From an uncultured Kangiella sp. (lineage in GTDB: Bacteria > Pseudomonadota > Gammaproteobacteria > Enterobacterales > Kangiellaceae), in contig CANNCW010000001.1 of the NCBI GenBank assembly GCA_947503345.1, positions 310,001 to 374,000 of the forward strand: a stretch of 64,000 nucleotides of DNA, in the 5' to 3' direction. Positions 33,463 through 43,240 of the stretch are shown piece after piece. The notes under the pieces are model-generated. The model did no database searches. It was not told the DNA's origin and saw nothing but the letters and a program-made list of their open reading frames with translations. The translations under genes were made by a program, and so were the position numbers. How positions within the stretch are numbered: the stretch's first letter is position 1; each line of letters begins with the position of its first letter.

Positions 33463-34143
33463 ATGAAGAAATTGCAATTAATTCTAATGCCCGGAATGGA
33501 CGGCTCTGGCTTTCTCTATCAACCTTTAAGCCAGTTCTTATCTGATAAAGGGCTTGATCATGTTATTGAGCCATTAAATCCTTATGCTGATAAGAAAGCT
33601 TATATAAAGTATCTTGAGCACAAGTATCACGATCAAAGTGTGGTATTAATTGCTGAATCCTATTCTGGTCATATCGCTACTGAATTAGCACTGGCTGGTA
33701 ATTTAAAGATCAGAAAAATTGTCATCATGGCAAGTTTTTTAGAAAACCCGACCAATCTGACCGAATTAGAAAAATACCTTTCTATGGATATTATCAAAAA
33801 TCCATTTATTCCTGATAAAGCTCTAGGGTTTGCTCTTTTTGGTAATAACTCCAATAAAGTATTAATCGATTTATTTAAAAAAGCTATGCAAGATGTCACC
33901 ACAGAGCAGCTTGCATCTAGAATTCGTGATATGCGTAGCCTTAAATTGCCAAAAAAGACCATTGAGATCCCAACTTTATATATTCAAGCCTCACACGATT
34001 GGCTAGTGCCAGCTAAGAATTATTTATCTTATGAGAAAGTCTTCAGAAACATTACCTTATCAAAACTTGAAGGAACTCACTTAATAGCACAAGGCAAGGC
34101 TCAAGAGTGCTGTAAGTTAATATCAGATTATCTAGAAGCATAA
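33463..34143 (+). CDS. small alpha/beta hydrolase
   Basis: ATG 33463 (226 aa) is preferred over the TTG in the preceding terminator. The N-terminal LMPGMDGSGFLYQPL is the typical oxyanion-hole region and AESYSGHIATELA carries the nucleophile elbow with Ser in ESYSG. SHDWLVP and EGTHLIAQG supply the Asp and His of the triad. Probably a lipase or esterase of broad substrate range. Confidence 0.8.
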   Translation: MKKLQLILMPGMDGSGFLYQPLSQFLSDKGLDHVIEPLNPYADKKAYIKYLEHKYHDQSVVLIAESYSGHIATELALAGNLKIRKIVIMASFLENPTNLTELEKYLSMDIIKNPFIPDKALGFALFGNNSNKVLIDLFKKAMQDVTTEQLASRIRDMRSLKLPKKTIEIPTLYIQASHDWLVPAKNYLSYEKVFRNITLSKLEGTHLIAQGKAQECCKLISDYLEA

Positions 34144-34225
34144 TCATTGCAATTATTAGCAATTTCAATCAAGCACCAACAACCCTAATCCGCTAATATA
34201 ATGTAAAAACATATCGAGGTTATTC

Positions 34226-34705
34226 GTGGGAACAGTTCATTATTACTCAGCCATTTGTGCCTTGTTTTTTGGCACTTGGGTATTACTAATTTCAAAGGGC
34301 AATAAGCAACATAAAACCATTAGCTTATACTATGTTATTGCCATGTCGATAATGCTATTTAGCTCCTTTATGAGCTATCGTTTCAGTGAGGATTTTAATT
34401 TATTCCATTATGCTTCCATTGCTTCTAGCTTAACTTTGATTTCTGGTATGTTTCCTATTTGGTTAAAAAAACCTAACCATAATTATAAGATTTTGCATAT
34501 GCACTTTATGTATTGGTCCTTAATTGGCCTTTATATGGGTTTTGTCGCTGAGATATTTACCCGTATTCCTGGCACGCCTTTTTACTCCATGGTCGCAATA
34601 GCTAGTAGCACTGTATTTCTACTTGGCGTTATGGGCTTTAAACACAAAATGCCAGAATGGGAAAGAAGATTTGGCAACCATAAATCCGTTACAACAACAG
34701 CATGA
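34226..34705 (+). CDS. four-helix membrane protein (DUF2306-like)
   Basis: A 159-residue protein with four membrane helices (HYYSAICALFFGTWVLLI, LYYVIAMSIMLFSSFM, SIASSLTLISGMFPIWL and a C-terminal MVAIASSTVFLLGVMGF) and a YKILHMHFMYWSLIGLYMGFVAE segment with conserved His residues. It starts with GTG 34226. The pattern recalls DUF2306 membrane proteins; function unknown. Its stop overlaps the ATG of the AraC regulator (ATGA), so the pair is translationally coupled. Confidence 0.65.
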   Translation: MGTVHYYSAICALFFGTWVLLISKGNKQHKTISLYYVIAMSIMLFSSFMSYRFSEDFNLFHYASIASSLTLISGMFPIWLKKPNHNYKILHMHFMYWSLIGLYMGFVAEIFTRIPGTPFYSMVAIASSTVFLLGVMGFKHKMPEWERRFGNHKSVTTTA

Positions 34706-35565
34706 ATAAACATCTAGCACAAATTAATTCAGTAATTGAATATATTTACGCACACTTGGATTCAGATAATGAATCACAATTATCATTAGATCAACTTAGT
34801 AGTGTTTCTGGGTTTTCTAAATATCATTTTACTCGTGTTTTTTCCTCCTACACGGGCTTAACCGTCAGTCGCTTTGTACAAAGGTTAAAACTTAAAAGAG
34901 CATCTTATAAGTTAGCATTTCACCCAGAAGAAAAGATTATAGACATCGCTTTTGAAGCTAGTTTTGACTCACATGAAGCTTTTAGTAGAGCATTCAAACG
35001 AGTTTACCAACAAACGCCGTCTCAGTTTCGCGAGAAACCTAATTGGGAGCAATGGCATAAAAACAATCAGTTTAGACGAGGAAGCACCATGCAAGACTTA
35101 GATGTTAAAATTATAGACTTTGAAGAACAAGCCGTAGCACTATTAAAGCATCGAGGTGCACCAGCCAAACTTAATCATAGTGTGGCAAAGTTTATTGAAT
35201 GGCGTAAGTCGAATAGCTTTTCACCAATAGCTTCTTCAAGGACATTTGGCTTGGCATACCATGATCCTGCTACCGTTCCAGCACATGAGTTTAAATTTGA
35301 TATTTGTGGCTCTGTAAATTTGAGTATTGATGAAAACCCTCAAGGTGTTATCAACGCTACCATTCCAGCTGGCCGATGCGCTAAATTGATACATAAAGGC
35401 TCTCACGATCTTATGGGAGAAAAAATTTATTATTTATATCAAGATTGGTTAATGAAATCTGGAGAAACACTGCGGGACTTTCCATGTTTTTTTGAATATA
35501 AGAATTTCTTTCCTGAAGTCTCAGAGTCGGAGCTAATAACATACATCTATCTACCTATTAAATAA
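34702..35565 (+). CDS. AraC-family regulator with GyrI-like effector domain
   Basis: Residues 1-110 are an AraC DNA-binding domain (LSLDQLSSVSGFSKYHFTRVFSSYTG, then IIDIAFEASFDSHEAFSRAFKRV and TPSQFRE). Residues 135-285 are a GyrI/Rob-like ligand-binding domain ending YIYLPI. This is the N-terminal-HTH order typical of drug-responsive relatives such as Rob. It probably controls the coupled membrane protein gene. Confidence 0.9.
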   Translation: MNKHLAQINSVIEYIYAHLDSDNESQLSLDQLSSVSGFSKYHFTRVFSSYTGLTVSRFVQRLKLKRASYKLAFHPEEKIIDIAFEASFDSHEAFSRAFKRVYQQTPSQFREKPNWEQWHKNNQFRRGSTMQDLDVKIIDFEEQAVALLKHRGAPAKLNHSVAKFIEWRKSNSFSPIASSRTFGLAYHDPATVPAHEFKFDICGSVNLSIDENPQGVINATIPAGRCAKLIHKGSHDLMGEKIYYLYQDWLMKSGETLRDFPCFFEYKNFFPEVSESELITYIYLPIK

Positions 35566-35624
35566 AAAGAGCCCAGTTTATCTCTATATCAAATCAGAAT
35601 AGACTGGGCTTAGGCTAGTATCCT

Positions 35625-36245
35625 TTATTGATCTAACTTAAACTCCATGGTTACTTTTTGATTGCTTAGGCCCGTAGCCATACCGTTTTCGGTTCCTGGT
35701 TGAAATTTCCATTGTCTTAAAGCACGTTTAGCTTCTTTATCAAAAACTTTGCGATGACTTGCATCTACAATTGTGATGTTTTGAGCAAAGCCAGCTGAGT
35801 CCACATCAAAGTTAAGTTTAACCCAGCCTTCTAATCCCTTTTGCAATGCAATTACAGGGTAAGCTGGCGCAGTTTGCATTAAAGGCACAGCTTCACGGTC
35901 AAAATCATCCAAGCCTGACTGCAACTCTCTGATGCCAACCAAACCTTCAGTCAAGTCAGTCTTAGAAGGTGAAAAATTTATTGCCGTCATATTGTTAATA
36001 TCCAACGCCTCAATTTCCATATCCATCTTGATGTCTATACTCGGAACTACAGGCGTTTTTGGTGGTTGTGGCTTTTCTTGCTCAGGCTTTGGTGGCCTCT
36101 CTTTTTCCACAGATACTGGAGGTAATGACTTTGGTTGCAACTTTGGCTTAACTGGCGCTTTAGGTTCCGCGATCAAAGTTGTCATTAAAAACATTAAACT
36201 CACAGTCATAATAACGCCAATAATAGATACGATTATATTCTTCAT
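35625..36245 (-). CDS. TonB-family energy-transducing protein
   Basis: A 206-residue protein: N-terminal membrane anchor (IIVSIIGVIMTVSLMFLMTTLIA), a Pro/Lys-rich periplasmic linker (PKLQPKSLPP, KPEQEKPQPPKTP) and the TonB C-terminal domain (YPVIALQKGLEGWVKLNFDVDSAG, KEAKRALRQWKFQPG). TonB couples the proton motive force to outer-membrane receptors, usually with ExbB and ExbD, which are not found nearby. A GGGGA ribosome site precedes ATG 36245. Confidence 0.85.
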   Translation of the reverse strand: MKNIIVSIIGVIMTVSLMFLMTTLIAEPKAPVKPKLQPKSLPPVSVEKERPPKPEQEKPQPPKTPVVPSIDIKMDMEIEALDINNMTAINFSPSKTDLTEGLVGIRELQSGLDDFDREAVPLMQTAPAYPVIALQKGLEGWVKLNFDVDSAGFAQNITIVDASHRKVFDKEAKRALRQWKFQPGTENGMATGLSNQKVTMEFKLDQ

Positions 36246-36369
36246 GATTTGTCCCCTTTTGTAATTTCCTCAAGAATATAAACGTGTTCTTACCAATAAA
36301 GGGTTAAATTGTTTGCAACTTTTTTTATAGCTCAGTAAAGTTAAGAAAAGCCGCTTTGGAATTAGCAAA

Positions 36370-36963
36370 ATGACTTGGCTAACTACAAGTTCCTTAACAA
36401 ATAAAAATATTAGACTGGAGCCCCTTTCTTTAGAACATATATCGGATCTGTCCGTTGCCGTCCAAGATGGTAACTTATGGGAGCTTTGGTTCACTAGCGT
36501 GCCCAACCAAGATTCCGTTGAATCCTATATAAAAGAAGCATTACAAAAACAAGACGAATTAAATCAATTGGCGTTCGCTGTTATTGATTCTAATAATGAT
36601 AAAGCAGTAGGTTCAACTCGCTTTTGCAATATCGATTCTAAAAACAAACGTCTTGAAATCGGTTATACATGGTACGCCAAAAGCTATCAAAGAACTGCAA
36701 CCAATACCATTTGCAAGTTATTATTACTGCAACATGCATTTGAAACTCTCGATTGTATTGCCGTTGAATTTAGAACTCATATTAAAAATACAGCTTCTCG
36801 CAAAGCTATAGCTAGATTAGGTGCAAAGCAAGACGGTATTTTAAGGCAACATCAGCAACTGAAAGATGGCTCTTATCGTGACACAGTGGTCTTCTCAATA
36901 CTTAACTCTGAATGGCCAAGTGTTAAGAAAAAGCTTTCCCTAAAACTTAACTCCTATTCATAA
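36370..36963 (+). CDS. GNAT family N-acetyltransferase (RimJ/RimL-like)
   Basis: A 197-residue protein with the GNAT fold: [14 protein letters not shown] start, [25 protein letters not shown], a divergent acetyl-CoA loop [19 protein letters not shown], and [29 protein letters not shown]. This is the RimJ/RimL/ribosomal-protein-alanine type pattern. The substrate cannot be predicted. Followed by a terminator shared with hppA. Confidence 0.85.
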   Translation: MTWLTTSSLTNKNIRLEPLSLEHISDLSVAVQDGNLWELWFTSVPNQDSVESYIKEALQKQDELNQLAFAVIDSNNDKAVGSTRFCNIDSKNKRLEIGYTWYAKSYQRTATNTICKLLLLQHAFETLDCIAVEFRTHIKNTASRKAIARLGAKQDGILRQHQQLKDGSYRDTVVFSILNSEWPSVKKKLSLKLNSYS

Positions 36964-36992
36964 AAAATGCGGTCAAAATGACCGCATTTTTT
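36962..36992 (+). terminator. bidirectional terminator between the GNAT gene and hppA
   Basis: AATGCGGTCA pairs with TGACCGCATT around AAA, with A residues before and T residues after, so it can serve both converging genes. Confidence 0.9.
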
Positions 36993-37006
36993 ATTCTAAA
37001 TATTAA

Positions 37007-39001
37007 TTATCTTAATAACGGTGCTATCACCAAAGACACAATCGCCATAACATTAATTAAAATATTCATAGAGGGTCCAGAAGTATCTTTAAAAGGATCG
37101 CCTACTGTGTCACCAACAACTGCCGCGCCGTGAGTATCTGAGCCTTTGCCGCCGAAGTGACCTTTTTCGACATACTTCTTAGCGTTGTCCCAAGCGCCAC
37201 CTGCATTCGCCATCATTAAGGCCATGAGTACACAACCTAATAATGCGCCTGCTAACATTCCAGCTAGACCAATCGCACCTAAAGGTGACATACCTACAAC
37301 TACTGGGGCACCAACCGCAATAACACCCGGTAATAACATGCGCTTTAAAGCAGCTGTTGTGGCAATATCAACACACTTTGCCGTATCTGGTTCTGCTTTA
37401 CCTTCTAACAAGCCAGGGATTTCTTTAAACTGACGACGGATTTCATTAATCATATCGAATGCTGCATCACCAACCGCAGTCATAGTGATCGAAGCGATTA
37501 AGAATGGAATAGTGCCACCAATTAACATTCCTACCAGTACTGTTGGGTTCGATAAATTAATATCAGCAGGATTGATCCCTGCTGATTTAATAAAGGCCGC
37601 AATAATCGCCAAGGCTGCTAGCGCTGCCGCACCAATGGCGAAACCTTTACCAATTGCAGCAGTGGTGTTACCTAGCTCATCTAGAGAGTCAGTAATTTCA
37701 CGAACTTCTTTACCCATACCACCCATTTCAGCGATACCGCCAGCGTTATCCGCAACTGGCCCATAAGCGTCAATCGCCATGGTTATACCAACTGTAGATA
37801 GCATACCTACCGCCGCGATGCCCACGCCATATAAACCAGCCAGTTCGGTTGAAACATAAATGATCCCGCACAATACAAAGATTGGGATTACCACTGATTG
37901 CATACCCACCGATAATCCTGTGATCATAACCGTTGCTGGGCCCGTTTCACCTGACTTAGCAATCTTCTTAACGGGCGTAGAACCTGTGTAATATTCAGTG
38001 ATTAAGCCAATAGCGACACCACCGACGGCACCAGCTACAACAGCCCACCAATAAGCGGTTGGAATATTTAACTGATTCGCTAATAAGTAAGCCGCTCCAA
38101 CAAAGATAATCGGCGCGCCCATGGTTCCAATTCGAAGTGCTGTTGCTGGCGCTGAACCAGAGAATAGCCGAACCACGACGATCATGATAATTGATGCAAC
38201 CATACCGACCGTTGCTAATAATAAAGGGAAAGACATCAATGCCGCTTGGTAATCCAGCTCCGTTAAGGTCGCTGCAATGGCAATAGATGCAATCATAGAA
38301 CCACAATAAGATTCGAAAATATCCGAACCCATGCCCGCTACATCACCAACGTTATCACCAACATTATCGGCAATAACACCTGGGTTACGCGGATCATCTT
38401 CTGGAATACCCGCTTCAACCTTACCCACTAAGTCAGCGCCAACGTCAGCAGATTTAGTATAAATACCACCACCAACTCGCGAGAATAAAGCCACGCAAGA
38501 TGCACCCATACCGAAGCCTTCAAGTGCATGAACTGTACCTAAGTTCATAGTTGGATTGAAGTACCAGAAAAGACCACCTAAACCAATTAGACCTAAAGCT
38601 GCTACGCATAAGCCCATGATAGAGCCACCAAAAAAGGCGACAGATAAAGCGGCTGAAGCACCTTCTTTTTGCGCTGCCGTTGCGGTTCTAACATTAGCTT
38701 TCGTTGCTGCATACATTCCTAACCAACCTGCAATCGAGGATGACAGAGCACCTGCAACCACTGCAATAGCCGTCTGCTGACCTAATTGCCACCAAACTAA
38801 AATTACTAATACCGCTACAAAGCCTGCCAACATAGTGTATTCACGTTTCATAAATACCATGGCACCTAAATGAATTTGATCGGCAATTTTCTTGATATTG
38901 GATTCGCCTTCAGGATACTTTTTTACCAGTATGTAAATGATGAAAGCAAAGACTAAACCTACCAAACCCAGAATTGGTGGTAGCGCAAGATTTTCTAACA
39001 T
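37007..39001 (-). CDS. hppA: membrane-bound ion-pumping pyrophosphatase, K+-dependent type
   Basis: HppA hydrolyses PPi and pumps H+ or Na+ across the inner membrane. ATG 39001 (664 aa) follows a GGGGG ribosome site. About 16 membrane helices; PPi site [35 protein letters not shown]. The [10 protein letters not shown] segment has Ala in place of the Lys of K+-independent enzymes, so it belongs to the K+-dependent subfamily, which includes Na+ pumps. The ion cannot be decided by eye. It is divergent from ppa. Confidence 0.93.
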   Translation of the reverse strand: MLENLALPPILGLVGLVFAFIIYILVKKYPEGESNIKKIADQIHLGAMVFMKREYTMLAGFVAVLVILVWWQLGQQTAIAVVAGALSSSIAGWLGMYAATKANVRTATAAQKEGASAALSVAFFGGSIMGLCVAALGLIGLGGLFWYFNPTMNLGTVHALEGFGMGASCVALFSRVGGGIYTKSADVGADLVGKVEAGIPEDDPRNPGVIADNVGDNVGDVAGMGSDIFESYCGSMIASIAIAATLTELDYQAALMSFPLLLATVGMVASIIMIVVVRLFSGSAPATALRIGTMGAPIIFVGAAYLLANQLNIPTAYWWAVVAGAVGGVAIGLITEYYTGSTPVKKIAKSGETGPATVMITGLSVGMQSVVIPIFVLCGIIYVSTELAGLYGVGIAAVGMLSTVGITMAIDAYGPVADNAGGIAEMGGMGKEVREITDSLDELGNTTAAIGKGFAIGAAALAALAIIAAFIKSAGINPADINLSNPTVLVGMLIGGTIPFLIASITMTAVGDAAFDMINEIRRQFKEIPGLLEGKAEPDTAKCVDIATTAALKRMLLPGVIAVGAPVVVGMSPLGAIGLAGMLAGALLGCVLMALMMANAGGAWDNAKKYVEKGHFGGKGSDTHGAAVVGDTVGDPFKDTSGPSMNILINVMAIVSLVIAPLLR

Positions 39002-39144
39002 AAGACCCCCATTAGTCATTATCTCTTTGATTATTAAATGTTTTTTGATTATTTCGTAATCAATCTAGCAGACTTGATAAAAATGTACAATTTTTATGCA
39101 GAAAGATTAGACTTTGAACAGTGTTTTTTCCTTTAAAACAGTTG

Positions 39145-39150
39145 TATAAT
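39145..39150 (+). promoter_or_regulatory. -10 element of the ppa promoter
   Basis: A consensus TATAAT followed by GCGCGCCGC lies 41 bp upstream of the ppa ATG. The -35 region is weak. Inferred. Confidence 0.55.
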
Positions 39151-39190
39151 GCGCGCCGCTTTCATCCCCCAATTTGAAAAAGGTAATTCC

Positions 39191-39724
39191 ATGAGTTTGG
39201 ATAATGTCTCAGCAGGAACTAACGCTCCTGAAGAAATTAACGTAATCATCGAGATCCCAGCACACAGCGATCCGATCAAATACGAAGTTGATAAAGAAAC
39301 TGGCGCTCTTTTCGTAGACCGCTTCATGGCGACTTGTATGCACTATCCTGCAAACTACGGCTATGTAAACCAAACTTTATCTGCCGATGGCGACCCTGTT
39401 GATGTATTAGTACCAACTCCATTCCCATTATTAGCAGGTTGTGTGATCCCATGTCGTCCAGTTGGCGTTTTAAAAATGTCTGACGAATCTGGACAAGATG
39501 CAAAAGTTATCGCAATCCCAACGGGTAAATTAAGTACTATGTATCAAGGTATTCATGAAGTTGATGAATTACCAGAATTACTACGCAACCAAATCGAACA
39601 CTTCTTCGAGCACTACAAAGATCTAGAGCCGGGCAAGTGGGTTAAAATTGATGGCTGGGAAGGCGCTGAGTCAGCCAAGCAAGAAATTTTAGACAGCATC
39701 GCCGCTTACGAAAAAGGCGAATAA
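39191..39724 (+). CDS. ppa: inorganic pyrophosphatase (soluble, family I)
   Basis: Ppa hydrolyses PPi and pulls biosynthetic reactions forward. ATG 39191 gives MSLDNVSAG, the family start (177 aa); an upstream start at 39149 overlaps the promoter and is rejected. The metal-binding [25 protein letters not shown] and [10 protein letters not shown] are all present, and [13 protein letters not shown] is typical near the C-terminus. Confidence 0.96.
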   Translation: MSLDNVSAGTNAPEEINVIIEIPAHSDPIKYEVDKETGALFVDRFMATCMHYPANYGYVNQTLSADGDPVDVLVPTPFPLLAGCVIPCRPVGVLKMSDESGQDAKVIAIPTGKLSTMYQGIHEVDELPELLRNQIEHFFEHYKDLEPGKWVKIDGWEGAESAKQEILDSIAAYEKGE

Positions 39725-39729
39725 GCATC

Positions 39730-39757
39730 AAAAAAGCAGCCTAATGGCTGCTTTTTT
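39730..39757 (+). terminator. bidirectional terminator after ppa
   Basis: AAAAAAGCAGCC (39730-39741) pairs with GGCTGCTTTTTT (39746-39757) around TAAT. Also ends the leftward anti-sigma operon. Confidence 0.92.
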
Positions 39758-39773
39758 AATTGGCAAATCACTA

Positions 39774-40253
39774 CTAACTAATTAGCCCTTTCAATAACTT
39801 TCTTTCAGATTTATAACTTTCAATCAGCTTTAAATAGATATTTGTTTGACTTGGTGCCTGTAATAAAGAGTCCATATATCGTTTTTGAGTTGTCCGTAAA
39901 TCTTTTAAGGTATTTCCAAACTTATTGGGTAAAGGTTGCCCTAAATCCTGCATCTTGTCCCCTAAAGCTGAGTAATACTGACTATTGGCCTGTTGTAAGC
40001 TAAATAAAGTTTTTTGTTGCTGCAAACTCAAACTTGGTTCAGCAGGCTGATTTTTAATATTCAAACCTATTATTGCAACCAGAGCCAAAGAAGCCACCAA
40101 AGAAACAGGCCCCTTCCAAACTTTAGCCTTAACTGGTAGCTCAGCTAACTCTGGCTCAGCCTTAATCCCCGCTAACACCGATTGCCAATTATTTTTGGCA
40201 TCAATTTCTTTCGGTAATTGATTCAGTTGTTCAACTAATTCTTTTTCATTCAT
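39774..40253 (-). CDS. putative anti-sigma factor
   Basis: A 159-residue single-pass membrane protein with a cytoplasmic N-terminal half (KELVEQLNQLPKEIDAKNNW) and one membrane segment (GPVSLVASLALVAIIGLNI), then a helical domain outside. It follows the ECF sigma gene by 35 nt in the same direction. Size, topology and context fit an anti-sigma factor that holds the sigma factor at the membrane, but no zinc-binding HxxxCxxC motif is visible, so the assignment rests on context. Confidence 0.65.
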   Translation of the reverse strand: MNEKELVEQLNQLPKEIDAKNNWQSVLAGIKAEPELAELPVKAKVWKGPVSLVASLALVAIIGLNIKNQPAEPSLSLQQQKTLFSLQQANSQYYSALGDKMQDLGQPLPNKFGNTLKDLRTTQKRYMDSLLQAPSQTNIYLKLIESYKSERKLLKGLIS

Positions 40254-40288
40254 AATTTCAATTCACCTAGTCCAAACCTACTAACTAG

Positions 40289-40852
40289 TTAGTCTTGATT
40301 TAATAAATCTTGCATTAATAATCTAGCACGATTTAAATGAGCCTTGCAGGTTCCCGTTGCAATATTTAAAGACTCGCCTATTTCTTTATGTGTCATACCC
40401 ATCACATCATGCAATATCAGTACATTCTTCGCTTGCATTGGTAATTGGCTAATTGCCCTTTCTAAATCCATCTGCAAACCGTTATGGGTAGTAGAAAATT
40501 CATCTTCGAATGACTGTTGCCAATCTTGATCGGCCAAGACTTCATACTGATATTTACGCTGGTGTCCCAATACCACATTAACCGCGATACGATATAGCCA
40601 ACTACTAAACTTACTTTTACCTTGAAACTTAGCCAAAGCTTGCCAAGCTTTAATAAAAGCATCTTGGCTATGGTCTTCCGCCAGATCTTTGCGCCCAGTC
40701 ATCCGTAAGCACAACAAATAAATCTGCTTGTAATAGCGCTGATAAAGGATCTCAAAAGCTGACACCTGCCCCGCTATTGCCGATGCAATCAAATCATTCT
40801 CATCATCGTGCTGAGAGCTATTGTCTACTGCTTGCGTTTTAAGCTGGTTCAC
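40289..40852 (-). CDS. RNA polymerase ECF sigma factor
   Basis: A 187-residue sigma factor. Region 2 is YYKQIYLLCLRMTGRKDLAEDHSQDAFIKAW, with linker GKSKFSSWLYRIAVNV; region 4 is LPMQAKNVLILHDVMGMTHKEIGESLNIATGTCKAHLNRAR. It starts with GTG 40852, as the only upstream ATG is followed by a stop. It forms an operon with the anti-sigma gene; its regulon is unknown. Confidence 0.9.
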   Translation of the reverse strand: MNQLKTQAVDNSSQHDDENDLIASAIAGQVSAFEILYQRYYKQIYLLCLRMTGRKDLAEDHSQDAFIKAWQALAKFQGKSKFSSWLYRIAVNVVLGHQRKYQYEVLADQDWQQSFEDEFSTTHNGLQMDLERAISQLPMQAKNVLILHDVMGMTHKEIGESLNIATGTCKAHLNRARLLMQDLLNQD

Positions 40853-40926
40853 ATTTGATGCCAGTTCTAGTTTTGTATCCTCTGCTTATAAGATACCCAG
40901 TGTAACAAAAAGGTTTAGTCAGGAAT

Positions 40927-40955
40927 AAAAAAAGCCCAGTAAAAACTGGGCTTAA
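40927..40955 (-). terminator. intrinsic terminator of the DUF2333 gene
   Basis: On the minus strand AAGCCCAGT and ACTGGGCTT form a stem around TTTT, followed by a T run. It lies just downstream of the gene ending at 40971. Confidence 0.9.
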
Positions 40956-40970
40956 AAATTAATCAGCAAA

Positions 40971-41969
40971 CTAACCACGCTTTAATAAGTCAATCAAGTC
41001 AATTATCGCTGCATTGGCGCGAGAAATATAGGATGACATCACCAAGGAATGGTTGGCAACAAAGCCAAACTCACGGCCATTCACCACCATTGGGCTCCAT
41101 ACCGGATCTTGGGTTGCTTCAAGCTCTAAAATGATTTGGCGGAAGCTTGCTTGTGCGTTTTTATCTTGAATCACTGATTCAAAATCTTGCTCCACCGCTT
41201 TCATCATTTGCACAATCGCCCAAGTAGAACCTCGCGCTTCCCAGAAAATGTCATCGATCTCTAGCCATGGGGTTTTTACTTCTACTAATTGGCTCGTCGA
41301 AGTGGACTGTTGTGCCGATTTATCTCCCGCCAAATCAGTATTAATTCGTGTACGACCAACACTAGCGCTTAGTCGCTGAGACAATGAACCTAAGCGCTTA
41401 CTAACAAAGTATAACCATGAACGTAAATTATCCGCACGTGAATAGAATTGACTGTTAGTAATTTGGCTATCGGTTAATTCATCACGATAAACCCGTAAAT
41501 TTTCAATCCCTTTTCGATATTGTCTCTCTGGGCTAGGCAGAATCCATCGAGCATGATCAATATTTAAATGCTCTAAAGCCTTACGTAAATGCATATTTTC
41601 TACCGATTGCGACTGAGCTCGACTAATATCATCACGTAAAACCGTAACCATATCGCGCACCTGCACCAAGGCGCCAAACTCATAACTCGGCATATTATCC
41701 ATCATCACGCTGGGAGGCATAATATCATTACTTAAAAATCCGCCACTTTTATCTAGCATAGATTCCACCAATAAAGCGGTCGTTTCAACGGTTAAATAGC
41801 CAATCGGCGGCTCTCCAGCTGGATAACCTTGGCGCACGCTTTTAGGATCAATCGGATCAGGTTCACTGCTCCAAACAAATGCCAAAACCACCATGATTAA
41901 AACTATCAAAATCAAAGTGACTAGTATTGCGCTGAATTTTTTTCTTTTATTCGGTTTATCCGATTCCAT
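40971..41969 (-). CDS. DUF2333 family inner-membrane protein
   Basis: A 332-residue protein with one N-terminal membrane helix (FSAILVTLILIVLIMVVLAFVW) and a large, mostly helical periplasmic domain (VETTALLVESMLDKSGGFLSNDIMPPSVMMDNMPSYEFGAL is the conserved core). It matches my memory of DUF2333, found in many gammaproteobacteria; no function is established. It is followed by its own terminator. Confidence 0.75.
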   Translation of the reverse strand: MESDKPNKRKKFSAILVTLILIVLIMVVLAFVWSSEPDPIDPKSVRQGYPAGEPPIGYLTVETTALLVESMLDKSGGFLSNDIMPPSVMMDNMPSYEFGALVQVRDMVTVLRDDISRAQSQSVENMHLRKALEHLNIDHARWILPSPERQYRKGIENLRVYRDELTDSQITNSQFYSRADNLRSWLYFVSKRLGSLSQRLSASVGRTRINTDLAGDKSAQQSTSTSQLVEVKTPWLEIDDIFWEARGSTWAIVQMMKAVEQDFESVIQDKNAQASFRQIILELEATQDPVWSPMVVNGREFGFVANHSLVMSSYISRANAAIIDLIDLLKRG

Positions 41970-42007
41970 AGTACCTTCTTAAATATACGTATCTATAACA
42001 ACACTTG

Positions 42008-42475
42008 TTATTTAGCTTGGCCTACTTTAAAAGGAACTGCAAGCGGTTCACGCCCTGCAAAGTGTAAAAGAATATTATAGCTTTTGCTCGGATCTAACGG
42101 CTTATGGGTTCCCATAACCATGATATGTAGACCGCCAGGCTTAAAGGCTAATTCCTTATCAATAACAATTTCATCTTGATGAATCATTTTAGCCATGCCA
42201 TCCACCACTTTCGACTCATGGATCATTCCCATTCGCGCCCAATCCAATGAAACATCTTCTAAAATCAAAGGCTTATCACTATCATTCTTAATCACCATAA
42301 AGCCTGCGGTATTTGAAATACCTTGCGGCATGGCGCGTAACCATGCGTTTTCAATACGAATATCATCTTTAACAAAGACAGTGATATCTTTTGGTGCTTC
42401 TTTTGTTTTTTCACAGGCTACAATTAAGAAAAGAAATGTTACAGATAAGCAAAGCTTGGCTATTTTATTCAACAT
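42008..42475 (-). CDS. copper chaperone PCu(A)C-like lipoprotein
   Basis: A 155-residue protein with a lipoprotein signal ending LIVAC. The PCu(A)C domain has the Cu(I)-binding pattern His-Met/His-x-Met: GMIHESKVVDGMAKM and GGLHIMVMG (about 87-125). PCu(A)C delivers copper to the CuA or CuB site of cytochrome oxidase. Here it is membrane anchored and lies downstream of the DUF2333 gene direction-wise with a 38-nt gap, so they may be cotranscribed. Confidence 0.85.
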   Translation of the reverse strand: MLNKIAKLCLSVTFLFLIVACEKTKEAPKDITVFVKDDIRIENAWLRAMPQGISNTAGFMVIKNDSDKPLILEDVSLDWARMGMIHESKVVDGMAKMIHQDEIVIDKELAFKPGGLHIMVMGTHKPLDPSKSYNILLHFAGREPLAVPFKVGQAK

Positions 42476-42550
42476 AAGTCCACTAACTTGTCATTAGGAA
42501 TTAAAGTCGATATTGTACTGAGAAATAAAACTGATCACTAGAAAAGTCGC

Positions 42551-43240
42551 ATGTCTTTTGCCTTTAAACCGACCATTACTACTATTCCGATAATAGGCTC
42601 AGAGCAAGAGTTTCCAGTTCGCCGCGTCTATTGTGTGGGGCGCAACTATGCCGACCACGCCAAGGAGATGGGACATTCCGAGCGTGAAGCACCATTTTTC
42701 TTTATGAAACCTGCTGACGCAATAGTGGTTAATCCCGAAACTATGTGCTACCCAAGCATGACCAACCAACTACATCATGAAATTGAGTTAGTCATTGCCA
42801 TTAGGGATAGTGATGCTATTCATGGGTTTGAAGTTTCTACCGAGCAGGCTTGGGAACTTGTATATGGATATGCCCTGGGCGTCGATTTAACCAAGCGCGA
42901 TCTCCAAGCTAAATACAAGAAACAATCCCGCCCTTGGGATCTCGCCAAAGGCTTTGATCAATCAGCCCCGATTTCTTCAATCATTCCTTTTGAAGAGCTA
43001 GGTAAATTAACTGATGGAAATATAGAGCTATCAGTTAATAACGAAATCCGTCAAAAAGGCCATATCAATCAAATGATATGGTCAATCCCCGAAATAATCA
43101 GTGAGCTCTCGAAACACATCGTACTAAAAGCTGGTGACTTGATTTTTACAGGAACGCCGAGCGGGGTTGATGAGATAAAAAAAGGCCAAACTATTTTTGC
43201 AAACTCGTTTGACCTTAATTTAAACTTTAAAATTACTTAA
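42551..43240 (+). CDS. fumarylacetoacetate hydrolase family protein
   Basis: A 229-residue member of the FAH family, small (fumarylpyruvate hydrolase or acylpyruvase-like) type: YCVGRNYADHAKEMGH, FFFMKPADAIV, the metal-ligand EIELVIAI, GYALGVDLTKRDLQ and FTGTPSGVDEI. It cleaves C-C bonds of 3-acylpyruvates using Mg2+ or Mn2+; the substrate is unclear. Its end overlaps the convergent metallo-hydrolase gene by 4 nt. Confidence 0.88.
   Translation: MSFAFKPTITTIPIIGSEQEFPVRRVYCVGRNYADHAKEMGHSEREAPFFFMKPADAIVVNPETMCYPSMTNQLHHEIELVIAIRDSDAIHGFEVSTEQAWELVYGYALGVDLTKRDLQAKYKKQSRPWDLAKGFDQSAPISSIIPFEELGKLTDGNIELSVNNEIRQKGHINQMIWSIPEIISELSKHIVLKAGDLIFTGTPSGVDEIKKGQTIFANSFDLNLNFKIT

Noticed and set aside
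40280..40293. Palindrome ACTAACTAGTTAGT at the sigma/anti-sigma junction as an operator
   Set aside because: It overlaps the sigma stop codon inside the operon, lacks a T tail, and similar CTAGTTAG strings occur by chance elsewhere in this AT-rich sequence.
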